Below the pieces are notes generated by a model. That model had not been told where the DNA came from, made no database searches, and saw only the letters and a program-made list of their open reading frames with translations. A stretch of DNA of 64,000 nt from NCBI RefSeq assembly GCF_963583255.1, contig NC_084811.1:16324088-16388087 (forward strand), read 5' to 3'. The DNA is from Pyrus communis. Its lineage: Eukaryota; Streptophyta; Magnoliopsida; Rosales; Rosaceae. Shown in pieces: positions 9,906 through 21,803 of the stretch; position 1 is the first letter of the stretch; each line of letters opens with the position of its first letter. The position numbers and the translations under genes are program-made.

Positions 9906-12364
9906 TGATAGGAGCATATTTACGCGACTTAGTTTGCTTGTTTTCGTACATTTATGTTATTAGTTCTTAGTTATTTTAGTTCTTTAAGCTTCTTTTGTGT
10001 GTTTTCAGGTTCATAAGACGTATTTGGCGAAATGATGCATTTTGGAACCTTTTGGAGCACTTTTTGGCACAAATTGGATAGCTTATGCTTGGAGCAAAAG
10101 GAATGGACAAAATTGAAGAGTTGATGTCGCAAGGATTCCTACTACGACGAGGATTCCAATTACGAGAAGGTTTCCATATTGAAGGAGGTTTCCCACTCAC
10201 ATGAGGATTCCTAGTTGGATGAGGATTCCTAATCACACAAGGATTCCTACTTGAAGTAGGAAAGTTAAGTCAAAGTTTCCTATTTTGGTTGACCTTTCCT
10301 AAATCAAGAACGCTCTAAGTTTTAGCACTTAAGATGGCTCCCGAGCACCCTTGTTCAACAAACAAAGGTTTTTTGCAAATTTTCCCTTCCTTGCCGTGCA
10401 AAGAAGGTGGTTTCCCTTTCTTTGTGCAAACTTCCCTATTTTTCATATGTGTTAGGACCTTTCCCTTATTCTAACAAACTCTTATTTCCTAGTTTAATTC
10501 ACTTTCCTAGTTCTAAAACCTTCCCTAAAGTCCTAATTTCTGATTTCTTGCAAGGAATTGACTTTTCCTTCCTTCTTTTGCACCAATTTCGTTTCTTACC
10601 TTAAATCCCCTTTCCTTGCTGTGCAAGGGGTTTCATTTCTGTTTCCTTGCAAAGCAAGGACATTCCTTATTTGTTTAAATTCGTGCATCCCCTTTTTCTG
10701 ATTTTATTTGGACTTTATTCACTTACCTTTTCTATTTAGACTAGGAAATCTGAATCAAAACTTAATTAGGTATGTTATTAACTTCCTAAAACACATATAA
10801 TCAGCCTTTGGCCGAACCCTAGAGTAGGATTCACACAGAAATTCGTCCATGCACTCACACACACATTCATTCATCCCAAAACACCAATCTGCACTCCAGA
10901 AACACAACCAGCCGCACCACCTTCTTCCACCCTCTTTGCCGAGTTCTCCACCACCTTCCAACCATCAAACACTCATCCACACCCAACCTACACCCCTTTC
11001 CGTGCCTCTACACCCCCCAAAATCCATTCTACATCATCAAAACAGCCCAGAAACCATCACAACCCAATCTGCCGCAAGCAAGGGAAAGGAGACAGATTCA
11101 CTCAATTGTTTAGCTCTTCATTCTGAGTTGTTGAACAATTTTAGGTGTATTCTATCTTATATTTCAATGTCTAATTCATGTAATCTTTGTTTTTCTTTGA
11201 GAATGATTGGCTAAATTCGTTTTGGCTAAGGGTGTATTCGAAACCATGATTATATATGTGAAATAAGTTGATTACTTCCAGTTATCGTTGCATAAGTCGT
11301 GAATACAATTTGCTTAACCGTTTGATTTAGAACTTATTCTTGTATGTTGATTGAGAGTGCACGCTTAATTTGCATGCTTGGATTTGGTGCTAGGATATAA
11401 GTTTGTTTCACCTAATCGTTATGAATTTATATTCACAAGTAGTGAAGGTCACTAGTCACGATCATGTTAAGTAGATTCCTGGCAAGAGTATCATGCTTTT
11501 CATAGTTACAAATGCCTTGTCGATGCTTATGATTTCCAAAGAACGTAATGATTCTAACTTGTGTCTTTATCATGCTGTTCATATAGAGAACTTGTTAGGA
11601 ATAATTTGTTTGCGATGCATATTCATCCAATTCAATGATTCTAGGGAAATCTGAAGGTTAATTTAAGCGGACCTATTTAACTTGGAGTGTCGAGGTTCAT
11701 AACTTATTGAATTGATAACTGGAAATTGATTTACATTGCATATATTTCATGTGTGGAGAAGAACCCCTTAGCTATTCCATCATCCATTGATTCATCGCAA
11801 TTTGTTTTACAATCTGTTTTCTTTACAATCTGTCCATTTAATTTAATTTCGTCCAAACACAATCCCCCCATATTTTGTTAAGTCTTAGTCATTACAATCT
11901 GTCTTATTTTGTGTTTTTAAGTATTTGGAGTCACAAACACCTTCAAATTCGTCCAAATCTGCCTAGTTTACATTCTTGTTTTGTTTGTTTGATTTTCGTC
12001 CAAAACCAAATCCCCAATTGTCTTAGAGTGTCTAATTGGTTCAATTATGTTTTAGATTGTGTTTTTAAGAGTTTTGAGTCAATTTAGAACCAATTTTCGT
12101 CCAAGTTAGTGTTTAGGCTCAAAACTGCCCAGTTTGTGTTTTTAGGCAGCTTTGAGTGTTTTTAGCTTATTTTGAGTCTTGTGAACCTGTTTTGAGTTTT
12201 TTTTAAGTGAGTTAAGTGTTTTAAAGGTTAGTTTTATTTATTTGAGTCAGTTTAAAGTGTTTAGCACCCCTAGTTAATCCCCGATTAGAACGATCCCTAC
12301 TTACATCATTACTACAATTGTCACAAATTGGGTTTAATTTGTGTGTCACATTCGTAACGCATCA
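9906..12364 (+). mobile_element. Solo LTR in E2's 3' UTR, target duplication TTACT
   Basis: Runs from TGATAGGAGCATATTTACG to ACGCATCA, about 2.46 kb. TTACT lies on both sides (9901-9905 and 12365-12369). The unoccupied form of the site is visible in E3 near 34410, where GGCATGTTACTACATTC is continuous. No internal element sequence remains, so this is a solo LTR left by recombination between two LTRs. Confidence 0.95.
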
Positions 12365-12580
12365 TTACTACATTCAAACTGTTGTTTTAATTGATTAAAT
12401 GTGAGCTATTGAATGGTGACTATGATTAAGTATGCTCGAGGGTAAGGATTGCTTAAATTTATGTGAGTATCTTTGACATGTCATGTTTCATTGGAAATCC
12501 CTGAGGCAAACGTTGGAAGGTTTAGATTATATGTTTTGTTTCTTTTGTTTGTTTGTTTTGCTTGAGGACTAGCGAAAGCT
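12365..12580 (+). other. E2 3' UTR, last part
   Basis: Continuation of the E2 UTR after the solo LTR, matching E3 34412-34624 and E 62590-62826. It ends with GAGGACTAGCGAAAGCT just before the polypurine tract. Non-coding. Confidence 0.8.
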
Positions 12581-12595
12581 AAGTGTGGGGGAATT
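12581..12595 (+). other. E2 polypurine tract
   Basis: AAGTGTGGGGGAATT directly against the LTR start TGATAGGAG. This is the expected plus-strand primer site for reverse transcription. Confidence 0.85.
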
Positions 12596-14639
12596 TGATA
12601 GGAGCATATTTAGGCAACTTGGCTAGCTTATTCTTGTGCATTTGTTTTATTATTTCTTAGTTAATGTAGTATTTCAACTCATTTTCGTGTGTTTGTAGGT
12701 CCAAAGGGTTAAAGTACCAAGAATGAGTAGTTTTGGGCACTAAATGGATAGCTTGTGAATGGGCCAACATGGATGGACGAATTTGGAGTTCAAAAGGCTA
12801 GAAATCTGATAAGAAGATGAAGAAATTACACTCAAGACAAAGTGGATAAGGAATTAGCTCAAAAGAGGAAACATTATCCAAAACCTTATCTTATCTTATC
12901 CTATCCTAACCTAATCTTGTTCCACCTTAATCCTAGTTGCAAGTGGACCTACAAAACATGATTTCTAGAAGCCTTATCTAACCCTAAAAGGGTGCTGCAT
13001 CCTTCCCCCTTTTATCTCTTCTAGAAAACCCAAAATCAGCCACAAAACACCTAGTTTCTAGAAGGCCCAATTTTGGACGAAGTTCCTAAACCTTTTTCCT
13101 TTTGGATTCTAATTAATAGGGCCTCATTCCTTGTGGATTTGGGTTACACAAATCCTTTTATGAAACTAATTGTGCCAAACCCTCTCCTAAGTGGATTTAA
13201 CTCACTTGTGCCGAACCCTAGGCCCTAATCCAATAAATTTGCTAAGTGTAACCCTAATCTAATTAACCCTAGGACTATATAAACATATTTCCAGCCACAA
13301 ATTCGTTTGAACCCTTTATGCCATTCAGAAACTCCTTGCCGCAAGCCCTAGCCTCCATTCTCTATCATCCCAACAATCCCAACACCTCCATACACAATGT
13401 GCCGCACCCTACCACCATAATCAGCCATCATTCATCATCCCAAGCAAGAATACATCGTTCATAACCCCCAAAACCATCACCCACATCTTGTGCCGCAGCA
13501 AGGAAGAAGCAGGAGAGCCCTAGACGTGCATGCCATTCGACTTGGAGTTGCTGGAACGTTTTAGGTGTAATCTTTCTTGTGTTTCAATGTTTAAATCCAA
13601 TAATCTTTGTTTTGCGAGTATGAGGAACTAATCCCCTTTTGGCTAGGGAGAATTTCGAAACCATGGCTATATTTGCATTATGATTTGATTACTTCCAGTT
13701 GTGATTTCACGAATTGTGAATTCAATTTACTTATCTATTTGAATTAAAGCTTGTTTGTGTATGTGGGTTAAGAGTGCACACTTAATTTGCATGCATAAAT
13801 CTGATGCTAGGATATAAGGAAACTTCACCTAATTGTTCGGAACTTATATTCATAAATAGTAAAGGTTGTTAGTCACAATCATGTTAAGTAAATTCTTGGC
13901 ATAAGTATCATGCACTTTCATAGTTACGAATGCCTTGTCAACACTTATGATTTTCATAGAATTTAATGATCTTTGATTGTTTCTTGATTATGCGCTTTCA
14001 TGTAGAGAACTTTTGAGGAATAATTTGATTGCAATGCGTTAATTCCATTCAATTCAATGACCTAAGGAAAATCTGAGAGTTAATTTAAGTGTACCTAATT
14101 AACGTGGGGTGTTGAGGTTCATGATTCATAGAATAAGCAACTGGAGATTGTTTTGTATGCAAGTATGTCATGTGTGGAGAAAGACCTCCTAGCTAGCCCA
14201 TCATCCATTTATTTCCACCAAATTCGTGTAAATCTGCCTAGTTCTAATTTCTGTTTTGTTTACTTTATTTTCGTCCAAAACCAAATCCCCATTTATTTTA
14301 GAGCGTCTAATTAGTTAAAATTTGTTTTAAATTTTGCTTTCAAGTGTTTTGAGTCAAGTTAGAATCAAAATTCGTCCAAAATTGTGTTTAGAGTCAAATC
14401 TGCCCAATTTGTGTTTTTAGGCAGTTTTGAGTGTTTTTAGCTTATTTTGAGTCTTGTGAACTTGTTTTGAGTCCTTTAAGTTGAGTTAAGTGTTTTAAAG
14501 GTTAGTTTTATCTACTTGAGTCAATTTAAAGTGTTTAGCAATCCCTCCTAATCCCCGGTTTAAGAACGATCCCTACTTATATATATACTACAATTGTCGA
14601 AAGAGGGTTAATTTGTGTGTTAAGTTAATTTTCGCATCA
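12596..14639 (+). mobile_element. E2 3' LTR
   Basis: About 2.04 kb from TGATAGGAGCATATTTAGG to TTTTCGCATCA. It has a TATA-like box at 13276-13283, then the conserved mid-LTR block (GCCGCAGCAAGGAAG...) and a 3' part rich in GAGTC motifs. Only the right flank TGCAT remains to suggest a target duplication, because the 5' end of E2 is lost. Confidence 0.9.
13276..13283 (+). promoter_or_regulatory. TATA-like box in E2 3' LTR
   Basis: TATATAAA in a context (GGACTATATAAACAT) preserved in related LTRs of the window, for example on the minus strand near 18528 and 24171. It probably set the U3/R boundary about 30 bases downstream. Confidence 0.55.
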
Positions 14640-15134
14640 TGCATCAATCCTTCACCATAACACACCACAACCCAACTTCACACCCTTACACCCTTATGCC
14701 GTAGCCTAGTAAGGAAGAAGGAAAGGAGAGGCAGCCTTGGATGTTTTTGGCTATTCAAGTTGGATTGTTGGAACGTTTTTAGGTGTAATCTATCTTTTGT
14801 TTTCAATGTTTAATTTAAATTCTCTTTGTTTTTCTGTGAACATGAGAGGCTAAACTTATTTGAGCTAGAGGACACTTTGAAACCATGATTATATTTGCGA
14901 TATGAATTGATTAATTCCAGTTGTGATTTCATAAATTCTGAATGCAATTTACTTAACCGTTTGATTAAGGACCTATTCTTGTATGTTGATTAAGGAGGCC
15001 TACTTAGTTTGCATGCTTGAATTTGATGCTAAAATATAAGGGAGTTTCACATAATCGTTACAAACTTATTCACAAGTAGTAAAGGTTGCTGGTCACAATC
15101 ATAGTTACGAATGCCTTGTCAATGCTTATGATTT
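14640..15134 (+). repeat. Partial plus-strand LTR
   Basis: Internal part of an LTR, from the block before the GGAAGAAGGAAAGG region to ATGCTTATGATTTT. It was probably the target into which E2 inserted on its left. On the right it is broken by a minus-strand LTR at 15135 (possible target sequence GATTT, 15130-15134). Confidence 0.75.
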
Positions 15135-15439
15135 TGATCTGAAATATTCTAACACTAAAATTAAAACCCTATGATCGTAGTATGTGTAAGTAGGGATTGT
15201 TCTAGGCGGGGGATTAGAAAGGATGCTAATCTACTCTAAACTGACTTAAAAAGGCAAAACTAAACTTAAAAACACTTAACTAGACTTATATGACTCAAAA
15301 CAAACTAAAAAGACTCAAAACAGCACAAAACAATCAAATAGACTCAAACTAGACTCTAAGGTAAAAAATAAGTAGATTGTAAACTTAAACTAAGTTGCAC
15401 GAAATTGGGTGAAATGTGGGCGAATGGCTAGCTAGAGGT
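15135..15439 (-). repeat. Partial minus-strand LTR
   Basis: Begins with TGATCTGAAATATT, aligning with the LTR end form seen at 16717. It runs to GGCTAGCTAGAGGTTT and then jumps to a second LTR copy, so it is a deletion or recombination product. Confidence 0.7.
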
Positions 15440-16716
15440 TTGTAGGGATCATTCTAGACCGGGGATTAACTAGGTATGCTAATCAACACAAATAAGACTC
15501 AAAATCACTAAACTACACTCTATAAACTCAAAACTAACTTAAAACACTTAAAACAGCAACAAACAATAAAAAAGACTCAATTCTAGACCTAACAAGTGAT
15601 TTTGACGAAAATAGAACTTAACTTGACTCAAAAGACTAAAAGAAAACAGATTTTGACTCAAATAACAAGACTAAACGAAAGGGGGATTTTTTTTTTTTTT
15701 TTTGACGAATTTAAGACTTAAAGCAGAAACTTTGTATAAAACACTTTGCAAAAACGAATTTGGGTGAATTAAATGGGTGAAAGGCTAGTTAGAGGGCCCT
15801 TCTCCACACATGATATATGCATATGAACCAATTTCCAGTTATTATTCCTTTAGACTATGAATGACAATGCCCCAAGTTAGTTGCATCGCACAACTAACCA
15901 TCAAATTTTTCTTATTCCATTGAATTGAATGAATACGCATTACAATCAAATTATCTTTCTCAAGTCCTTTATATGAAATGCATAATAAAGATACATATTA
16001 AAAGTCATTAAGTTTTGTAAAAATCATAAGCATTGACAAGACATTCATCACTATGAAACGCATGAGACTCATACCAAGGATTTACTTAACACGATTGTGA
16101 CTAGCAACCTCCACTACTTGTGAATATAAGTGAATAACTATTACATGAGACTCCCTTATACTCTAGCATCAAATTCATGCATGCAAATTAAGTGTCGACC
16201 CTCAACCAACACACATAACAAGTTTTAATAACTTAGATAAGCAAATCACATTCATGCCTTAAGAAATAATAACTGGACGTAATCAATTCATATAAAACAG
16301 ATAATCATGGCTTCGAATTCACCTCTAACTAAAATTAAGTTAGTTCCACATGTTCATCATAATTGAAAACCAAATTAATATAAACATCAAACTAAAACTA
16401 AGGATAGAAAGAACCAAGAAACGCTCCACACTCCAATGGCATGCACGGTACTCCCTTGGATGGCAGATTGCACAAGTCTTCTTCTCCTTCCTTCCTTGCT
16501 TGTGGCACTAGGGTGGTGTGATGTAAATTGTAGTGTTTGATGGCTGAATGTATGAATGAATGAATGAGTGAATGGATCCATTGAATGGTGCGGCAAAGGC
16601 TTCTATTTATAGGCTAAGTTATGCACAATTTTTGAAGGAAAAGGATTGCACAATCCAATGGAAAAAGGGTTAAGTCTTGGCAGAAACCAAAAGGGAATGG
16701 GATAGGGGATACATGG
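15440..16716 (-). repeat. Minus-strand LTR lacking its outermost ~60-100 bases
   Basis: Starts inside an LTR at TAGGGATCATTCTAGACC and continues to a point before its inner end. A run of 18 T lies near 15690-15708. It is interrupted at 16717 by another LTR, with CATGG (16712-16716) as the likely target sequence; its remainder is not found to the right within the window. Confidence 0.75.
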
Positions 16717-17170
16717 TGATCTGATAAATAATAGCACTCAAATTAAACCCTAATTTTGACAATTGTAGTAAAGATGTAAGTAGGGATCGTTCTAGGCCGG
16801 GGATTAGGAGGGATTGCTAATCTACTCTAAACTGACTCAAAAACATAAAACTAACTTAAAAACATTTAAATAGACTCAAAGACTCTTAATTAGACTTATA
16901 AAACTCAAAACAAACTAAAAAGACTCAAAACAGCACAATACTAGCAAATAGACTCAAACTAGACTCTAAAGGTTTATTTGGATGAATTCTAACTCTAACT
17001 TGACTCAAAACACTTAAAAACACAACTTGGACAGATTCTAACTACTTTGACACAACAAAGTGAAGGGGGAATTGGTTTTGACAAATTTAAAGTGAAACAA
17101 ATAGATTTAAAGACTTAAACAAAGTTTGGACGAATTTGGGGAAACTATAGATGATAAGCTAGCTAAAGAG

Positions 17171-19282
17171 TGATGCGAAAATTAACTTAACGCACAAATT
17201 AACCCTCTTTTGACAATTGTAGCATATAAGTAAGTAGGGATCCTTCTTAAACCGCGGATTAGGAGGGATTGCTAAACACTTTAAACTGACTCAAATAAAT
17301 AAAACAAAGCTTTTAAACACTTAACTCAACTCAAAAGACTCAAAACAAGTTCACAAGACTCACAATGAGCTGAAAACACTCAAAACTACCTAAAAAACAC
17401 AAACTGGGCAGATTTGACTCTAAACACAAAATTGGACGAAATTTGGTTCTAACTTGACTCAAAACTCTTGAAAACACAATCTAACACATATTCTAACTAG
17501 TTAGACACTCTAGAATAAATGGGGATTTGGTTTTGGACGAAAATAAAATAAACAAAACAAGGCTTTAAACTAGGCAGATTTGGACAAATTTGATAGAATT
17601 AAGTGGATGGTAGGCTAGCTAGGAGGTCTTTCTCCACACATGGCATACTTGCATACAAAACAATCTCCAGTTGCTTATTCAATGAATCATGAACCTCAAA
17701 ACCCCAAGTTAATTAGGTACGCTTAAATTAACTCTCAGATTTTCCTTAGGTCATTGAATTGAATGGAATTAGCGCATTGCAATCAAATTATTCCTCAAAA
17801 GTTCTCTACATGAAAGCGCATAATAGAGAAACAATCAAAGATCATTAAATTCTATGAAAATCATAAGTGTTGACAAGGCATTCGTAACTATGAAAGCGCA
17901 TGATACTTATGGCAAGTATTTACTTAACATGATTGTGACTAACAACCTTAACTACTCATGAATATAAGTTCCCAACGATTAAGTGAAGTTTCTTTATACC
18001 TTAGCATCAGATTTATGCATACAAATTAAGTGTGCACTCTCAATTCATATACATAAACAAGTTTTAATTCAAATAGATAAGTAAATTGAATTCACCATTC
18101 ATGAAATCACAAATGGAAGTAATGAAATCATAATGCTAATATAGCCATGGTTTTGAAATTCCCCCTAGCCACAAGGGGATTAGTTCCTCATACTCGAAAA
18201 GCAAAGATTCTTGAAATTAAACATTGAAAACATAAGAAAGATTACACCTAAACATTTCAGCAATTCCAGGTTGAATGGCATGCACGGCTAGGCTTCCCTT
18301 CTTCTTCCTTGCTGCGGCACAAGTTGTGGGTGGTGGTTTTGGGGGTTTTGAATGGTGTATTCTTGTTTAGGATGATGAATAAGGGCTGATTTTGGTGGTA
18401 GAGTGCGGCAGGTCGTGTATGGAGGTGTATGGAGTGGATGAAGGATGAAGAATGGGGAATAGGGGTTGCGGCAACAAGCTTTCTGAATAGCATAAGGGGT
18501 GGTGCAAAATTGTGGCTGAAATTATGTTTATATAGTCCTAGGGTTAATTAGATTAGGGTTACACTTAGCAGATTTAGTGGATTAGGGCCCCAGGGTTCGA
18601 CAATAGGTGATTGAATCCACTTAGGAGTGGGTTTAGCCCACTTAGTTTCATAAAAGGATTTGTGTAACCCAAATCCATAAGGAATGAGGCAATAAAAATC
18701 AGATTCAATCAGGGATAGGGCCTAGAGGGTGCGGCACATATTGGAGGGAAGGAGGGAATGGCTTGCAAGGCAAGGCAAAGCCTTCTAGAAGGGAATATGC
18801 GCCACCTTTGTAGGGTTTCTAGAAAGAATGAGCTTTGTGGCTGATTTAGGGGCTTCTAGAAGAGAATGCTTCTAGAATTAGGTTCTAGAAATATCTATTT
18901 AGGTCCCCTTGCAACTAGGATTAAGGCATGATAAGGTTAGGATAGGATAAGATGAGATAAGGTTTTGGATAATGTTTTGGATAAGGTTGGATAGTGTTTC
19001 CTCTTTTGAGCTAATTCCTTATCCACTTTGTCTTGAGTATAGTTCCTTCATCTTCTCATCATATTTCTAGCCTCTTGAACTCCAAATTCGTCCATCCATG
19101 TTGGCCCATATACAAGCTATCCACATAGTGCCCAAAACTACTCCAAAATGCACTTTCTTGGTACTTTAACCCTTTGGTCCTACAAACACACGAAAATGAG
19201 TTGAAATACGACATTAACTAAGAAATAATAGCACAAATGCACAAGAATAAGCTAGCTAAGTTGCCTAAATATGCTCTTATCA
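17171..19282 (-). mobile_element. Solo LTR, target duplication AAGAG
   Basis: About 2.11 kb, TGATGCGAAAATT to ATATGCTCTTATCA, flanked by AAGAG at 17166-17170 and 19283-19287. The uninterrupted target is seen in the sister LTR near 20456-20478 (GCTAGCTAGAGGGTCCTTC). On the minus strand it has a TATATAA box near 18528. Confidence 0.95.
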
Positions 19283-20018
19283 AAGAGTCCTTCTCCACAC
19301 ATGACACACTTGCATACAAATTGATTTCCATTTGCTTTTCCAATAAACCATGAACCTCAGCATCCCAGATTAACCGTGACATCACTAATGAACCCTCAGA
19401 TTTTCCGTTTGTTATTGGATTGGATGACATCATTCGACAAACCAAAGCATTCTTCAAAAGTTCCCTACATGACATCATAATAGAGATACAAATAAAGATC
19501 ATTACGTTCTGTGAAAATCATAAGCATTGACAAGACATTCATAACTATGACATCATGATACTCATGCCAGGAATTCACTTAACATAATTGTGACCAGCAA
19601 CCTTTACTACTTGTGAATATAAGTTTGTAACGATTATGTGAAACTCGCTTATATTCTAGCATCAAATTCATGCATGCAAACTAAGTATGCATCCTTAATC
19701 AACACACAAGAATAAGTTCTTAATCAAACAATTAAGTAAATTGCATTCACGATTTATGAAATCACAACTGAAAGTAATCAATTCATATTGTAAATATAAT
19801 CATGGTTTCAAAGTCTCCTCTAGCCAAAACAAAATTAGTTCCTCATGTTCACAATTAAACAAAGAAAACTTAAATTAAACATTGAAAACAAAGATTGAAT
19901 ACACCTAAAAACGCTCCAACAATCCAAGCTTGAATGGCCAAAACGTCCAAGGCTTCTCCTTTCTTCTTTCTCCTTCTTTGCTGCAGCACAAGCGTGTTTG
20001 GGTATGAATTACGGTGAT

Positions 20019-21766
20019 TGATGTGATATATAATATAACTCAAATTAAACCCTCTTTTTGACAATTGTAGTATAGATATAAGTAGGGATCGTTCTAGGCG
20101 GGGATTAGGAGGGATTGCCAATCTAATGAAAACTGACTCAAAGATACAAAAATATGCTTAAAAACACTTAAATAAACTCAAAGACTCTTAACTAAACTTA
20201 TATGACTCAAAACAAACTCAAAAGACTCAAAACAACACAAAACAACCAAATAGACTCAAACTAGACTCTAAGACTCAACTTGGACGAAAATAGGTTTCGT
20301 TTTGACTCAAAATACTCAAAAACACTAATTAGGACATATTTGACACAACTAAATAAAGGGGATTGGGTTTTTGACGAATTTAAGATAAAAACAAGTAACT
20401 AAAAGACTTAAATAGGATTTGGACGAATTTGGGAAAAACAATGGATGGGTGATTAGCTAGCTAGAGGGTCCTTCTCCACACATGACACACATGCATACAA
20501 ATTGATTTCCAGTTGCTTTTCGATAAACCATGAACCTCAACACCCCAGATTAACCGTGACATCACTAATTAACCCTCAGATTTTCCTTTAGTTATTGGAT
20601 TGGATGACATCATACGACAACCCAAAGCATTCTTCAAAAGTTCCCTACATGACATCATAATAGAGATACAATCAAAGATCATTACGTTCTACGAAAATCA
20701 TAAGTATTGACAAAGCACTTGTAACTATGACATCATGATACTCATGCTAGGAATTTACTTAACATGATTGTGAAAACAACCTTAACTACTTGTGAATATA
20801 AGTTTGTAACGATTATGTGAAACTCCCTTATATTCTAGCACTAAATTCAAGCATGCAAATTAAGTGTGCACCCTTAATCAACAAACAAGAATAAGTTTTC
20901 CATTAAACGGTTAAGTAAATTGCATTCACAATTTATGAAATCACAACTGAAATTAATCAATTCATATCGCAAATATAATCATGGTTTCAAAGTCTCCCCT
21001 AGCTAAAACAAGTTTAGCTCCTCATGTTTACAACAACAACAAAGAGAATATAAATTAAACATTGAAAACAAAGATTGAATACACCTAGAAACGCTCCAAC
21101 AATCCAAGCTTGAATGGCCAAAACGTCCAAGGCTTCTCCTCTCTACTTTCTCCTTCTTTGTTGCGGCACAAGGGTGTTTGGGTATGAATTATGGTGATGG
21201 ATGGATAGGTTGGATGGTGGTAGGGGGTGGATGATGGCTGAATGAATGAAGAGAATGAGAGAAAATTCGTATGGATGTGTATGGATGTCTAGAATCTCCC
21301 ATAAGTGCGGCAGATTATGTATATATAGAGGGAAAAGGTTAAGGCAATAAGTAATTAATTTGGGAAGGTTTTTAGCTCCAAATCCTCAAGGAAAAAGGGT
21401 AACAAATCAGAATTCTAAGAGGAAAAGGAAAGGAAAGTTGCGGCATTGACTAGAATAAAAGGGAAAAGAAGATATATGGCAGATTTTGGAAAAGAAGATA
21501 TATGGCAGATTCCTTCTTTGATTAGGAATCCTTCTTTGATTAGGAATCCTAACACCTTTAGGTCTTCAATTTCGTCCATTCCTTTTGCTCCAAGCATAAG
21601 CTATCCATTCCAAGCCCAATTTTGCTCCAAAATGCACCTTTTTGCTTCCTTAGCCATATGAACCTAAAAACACACGAAAATGGCTTAAACTACTAAAATA
21701 ACTATGAACTAACAACATAAATGTACGAAAACAAGCTAACTAAGTCGCCTAAATATGCTCATATCA
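20019..21766 (-). mobile_element. Solo LTR, target duplication GTGAT
   Basis: About 1.75 kb, TGATGTGATATATAA to AAATATGCTCATATCA, with GTGAT at 20014-20018 and 21767-21771. It inserted into a sister LTR of the same subfamily: its own interior carries the equivalent target sequence (TATGGTGATGGATGG near 21190) uninterrupted. Confidence 0.95.
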
Positions 21767-21803
21767 GTGATGGAAGGATAGGTTGGATGGTGGTAGGGGG
21801 TGG

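Larger units (their letters stand above)
6590..14639 (+). mobile_element. E2: 5'-truncated non-autonomous Athila-like element
   Basis: Plus strand. It begins with about 80 bases of 3' UTR-type sequence joined at about 6670 to the middle of gag, so 5' LTR, PBS and gag N-terminus are gone. Then come gag end, protease and pol tail (6673-8178), a 3' UTR interrupted by a solo LTR (9906-12364), a polypurine tract (12581-12595) and a complete 3' LTR (12596-14639). Confidence 0.85.
16717..21803 (-). mobile_element. Minus-strand LTR split by two solo LTRs and cut by a third
   Basis: Own sequence: 16717-17170, 19283-20018 and 21767-21803. It starts TGATCTGATAAATAATAG. The two interruptions (17171-19282 and 20019-21766) each carry perfect 5-bp duplications, so the three pieces join cleanly. 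At 21803 it is entered by yet another LTR with GGTGG as left target sequence, and its remainder is predicted beyond the window. Confidence 0.85.
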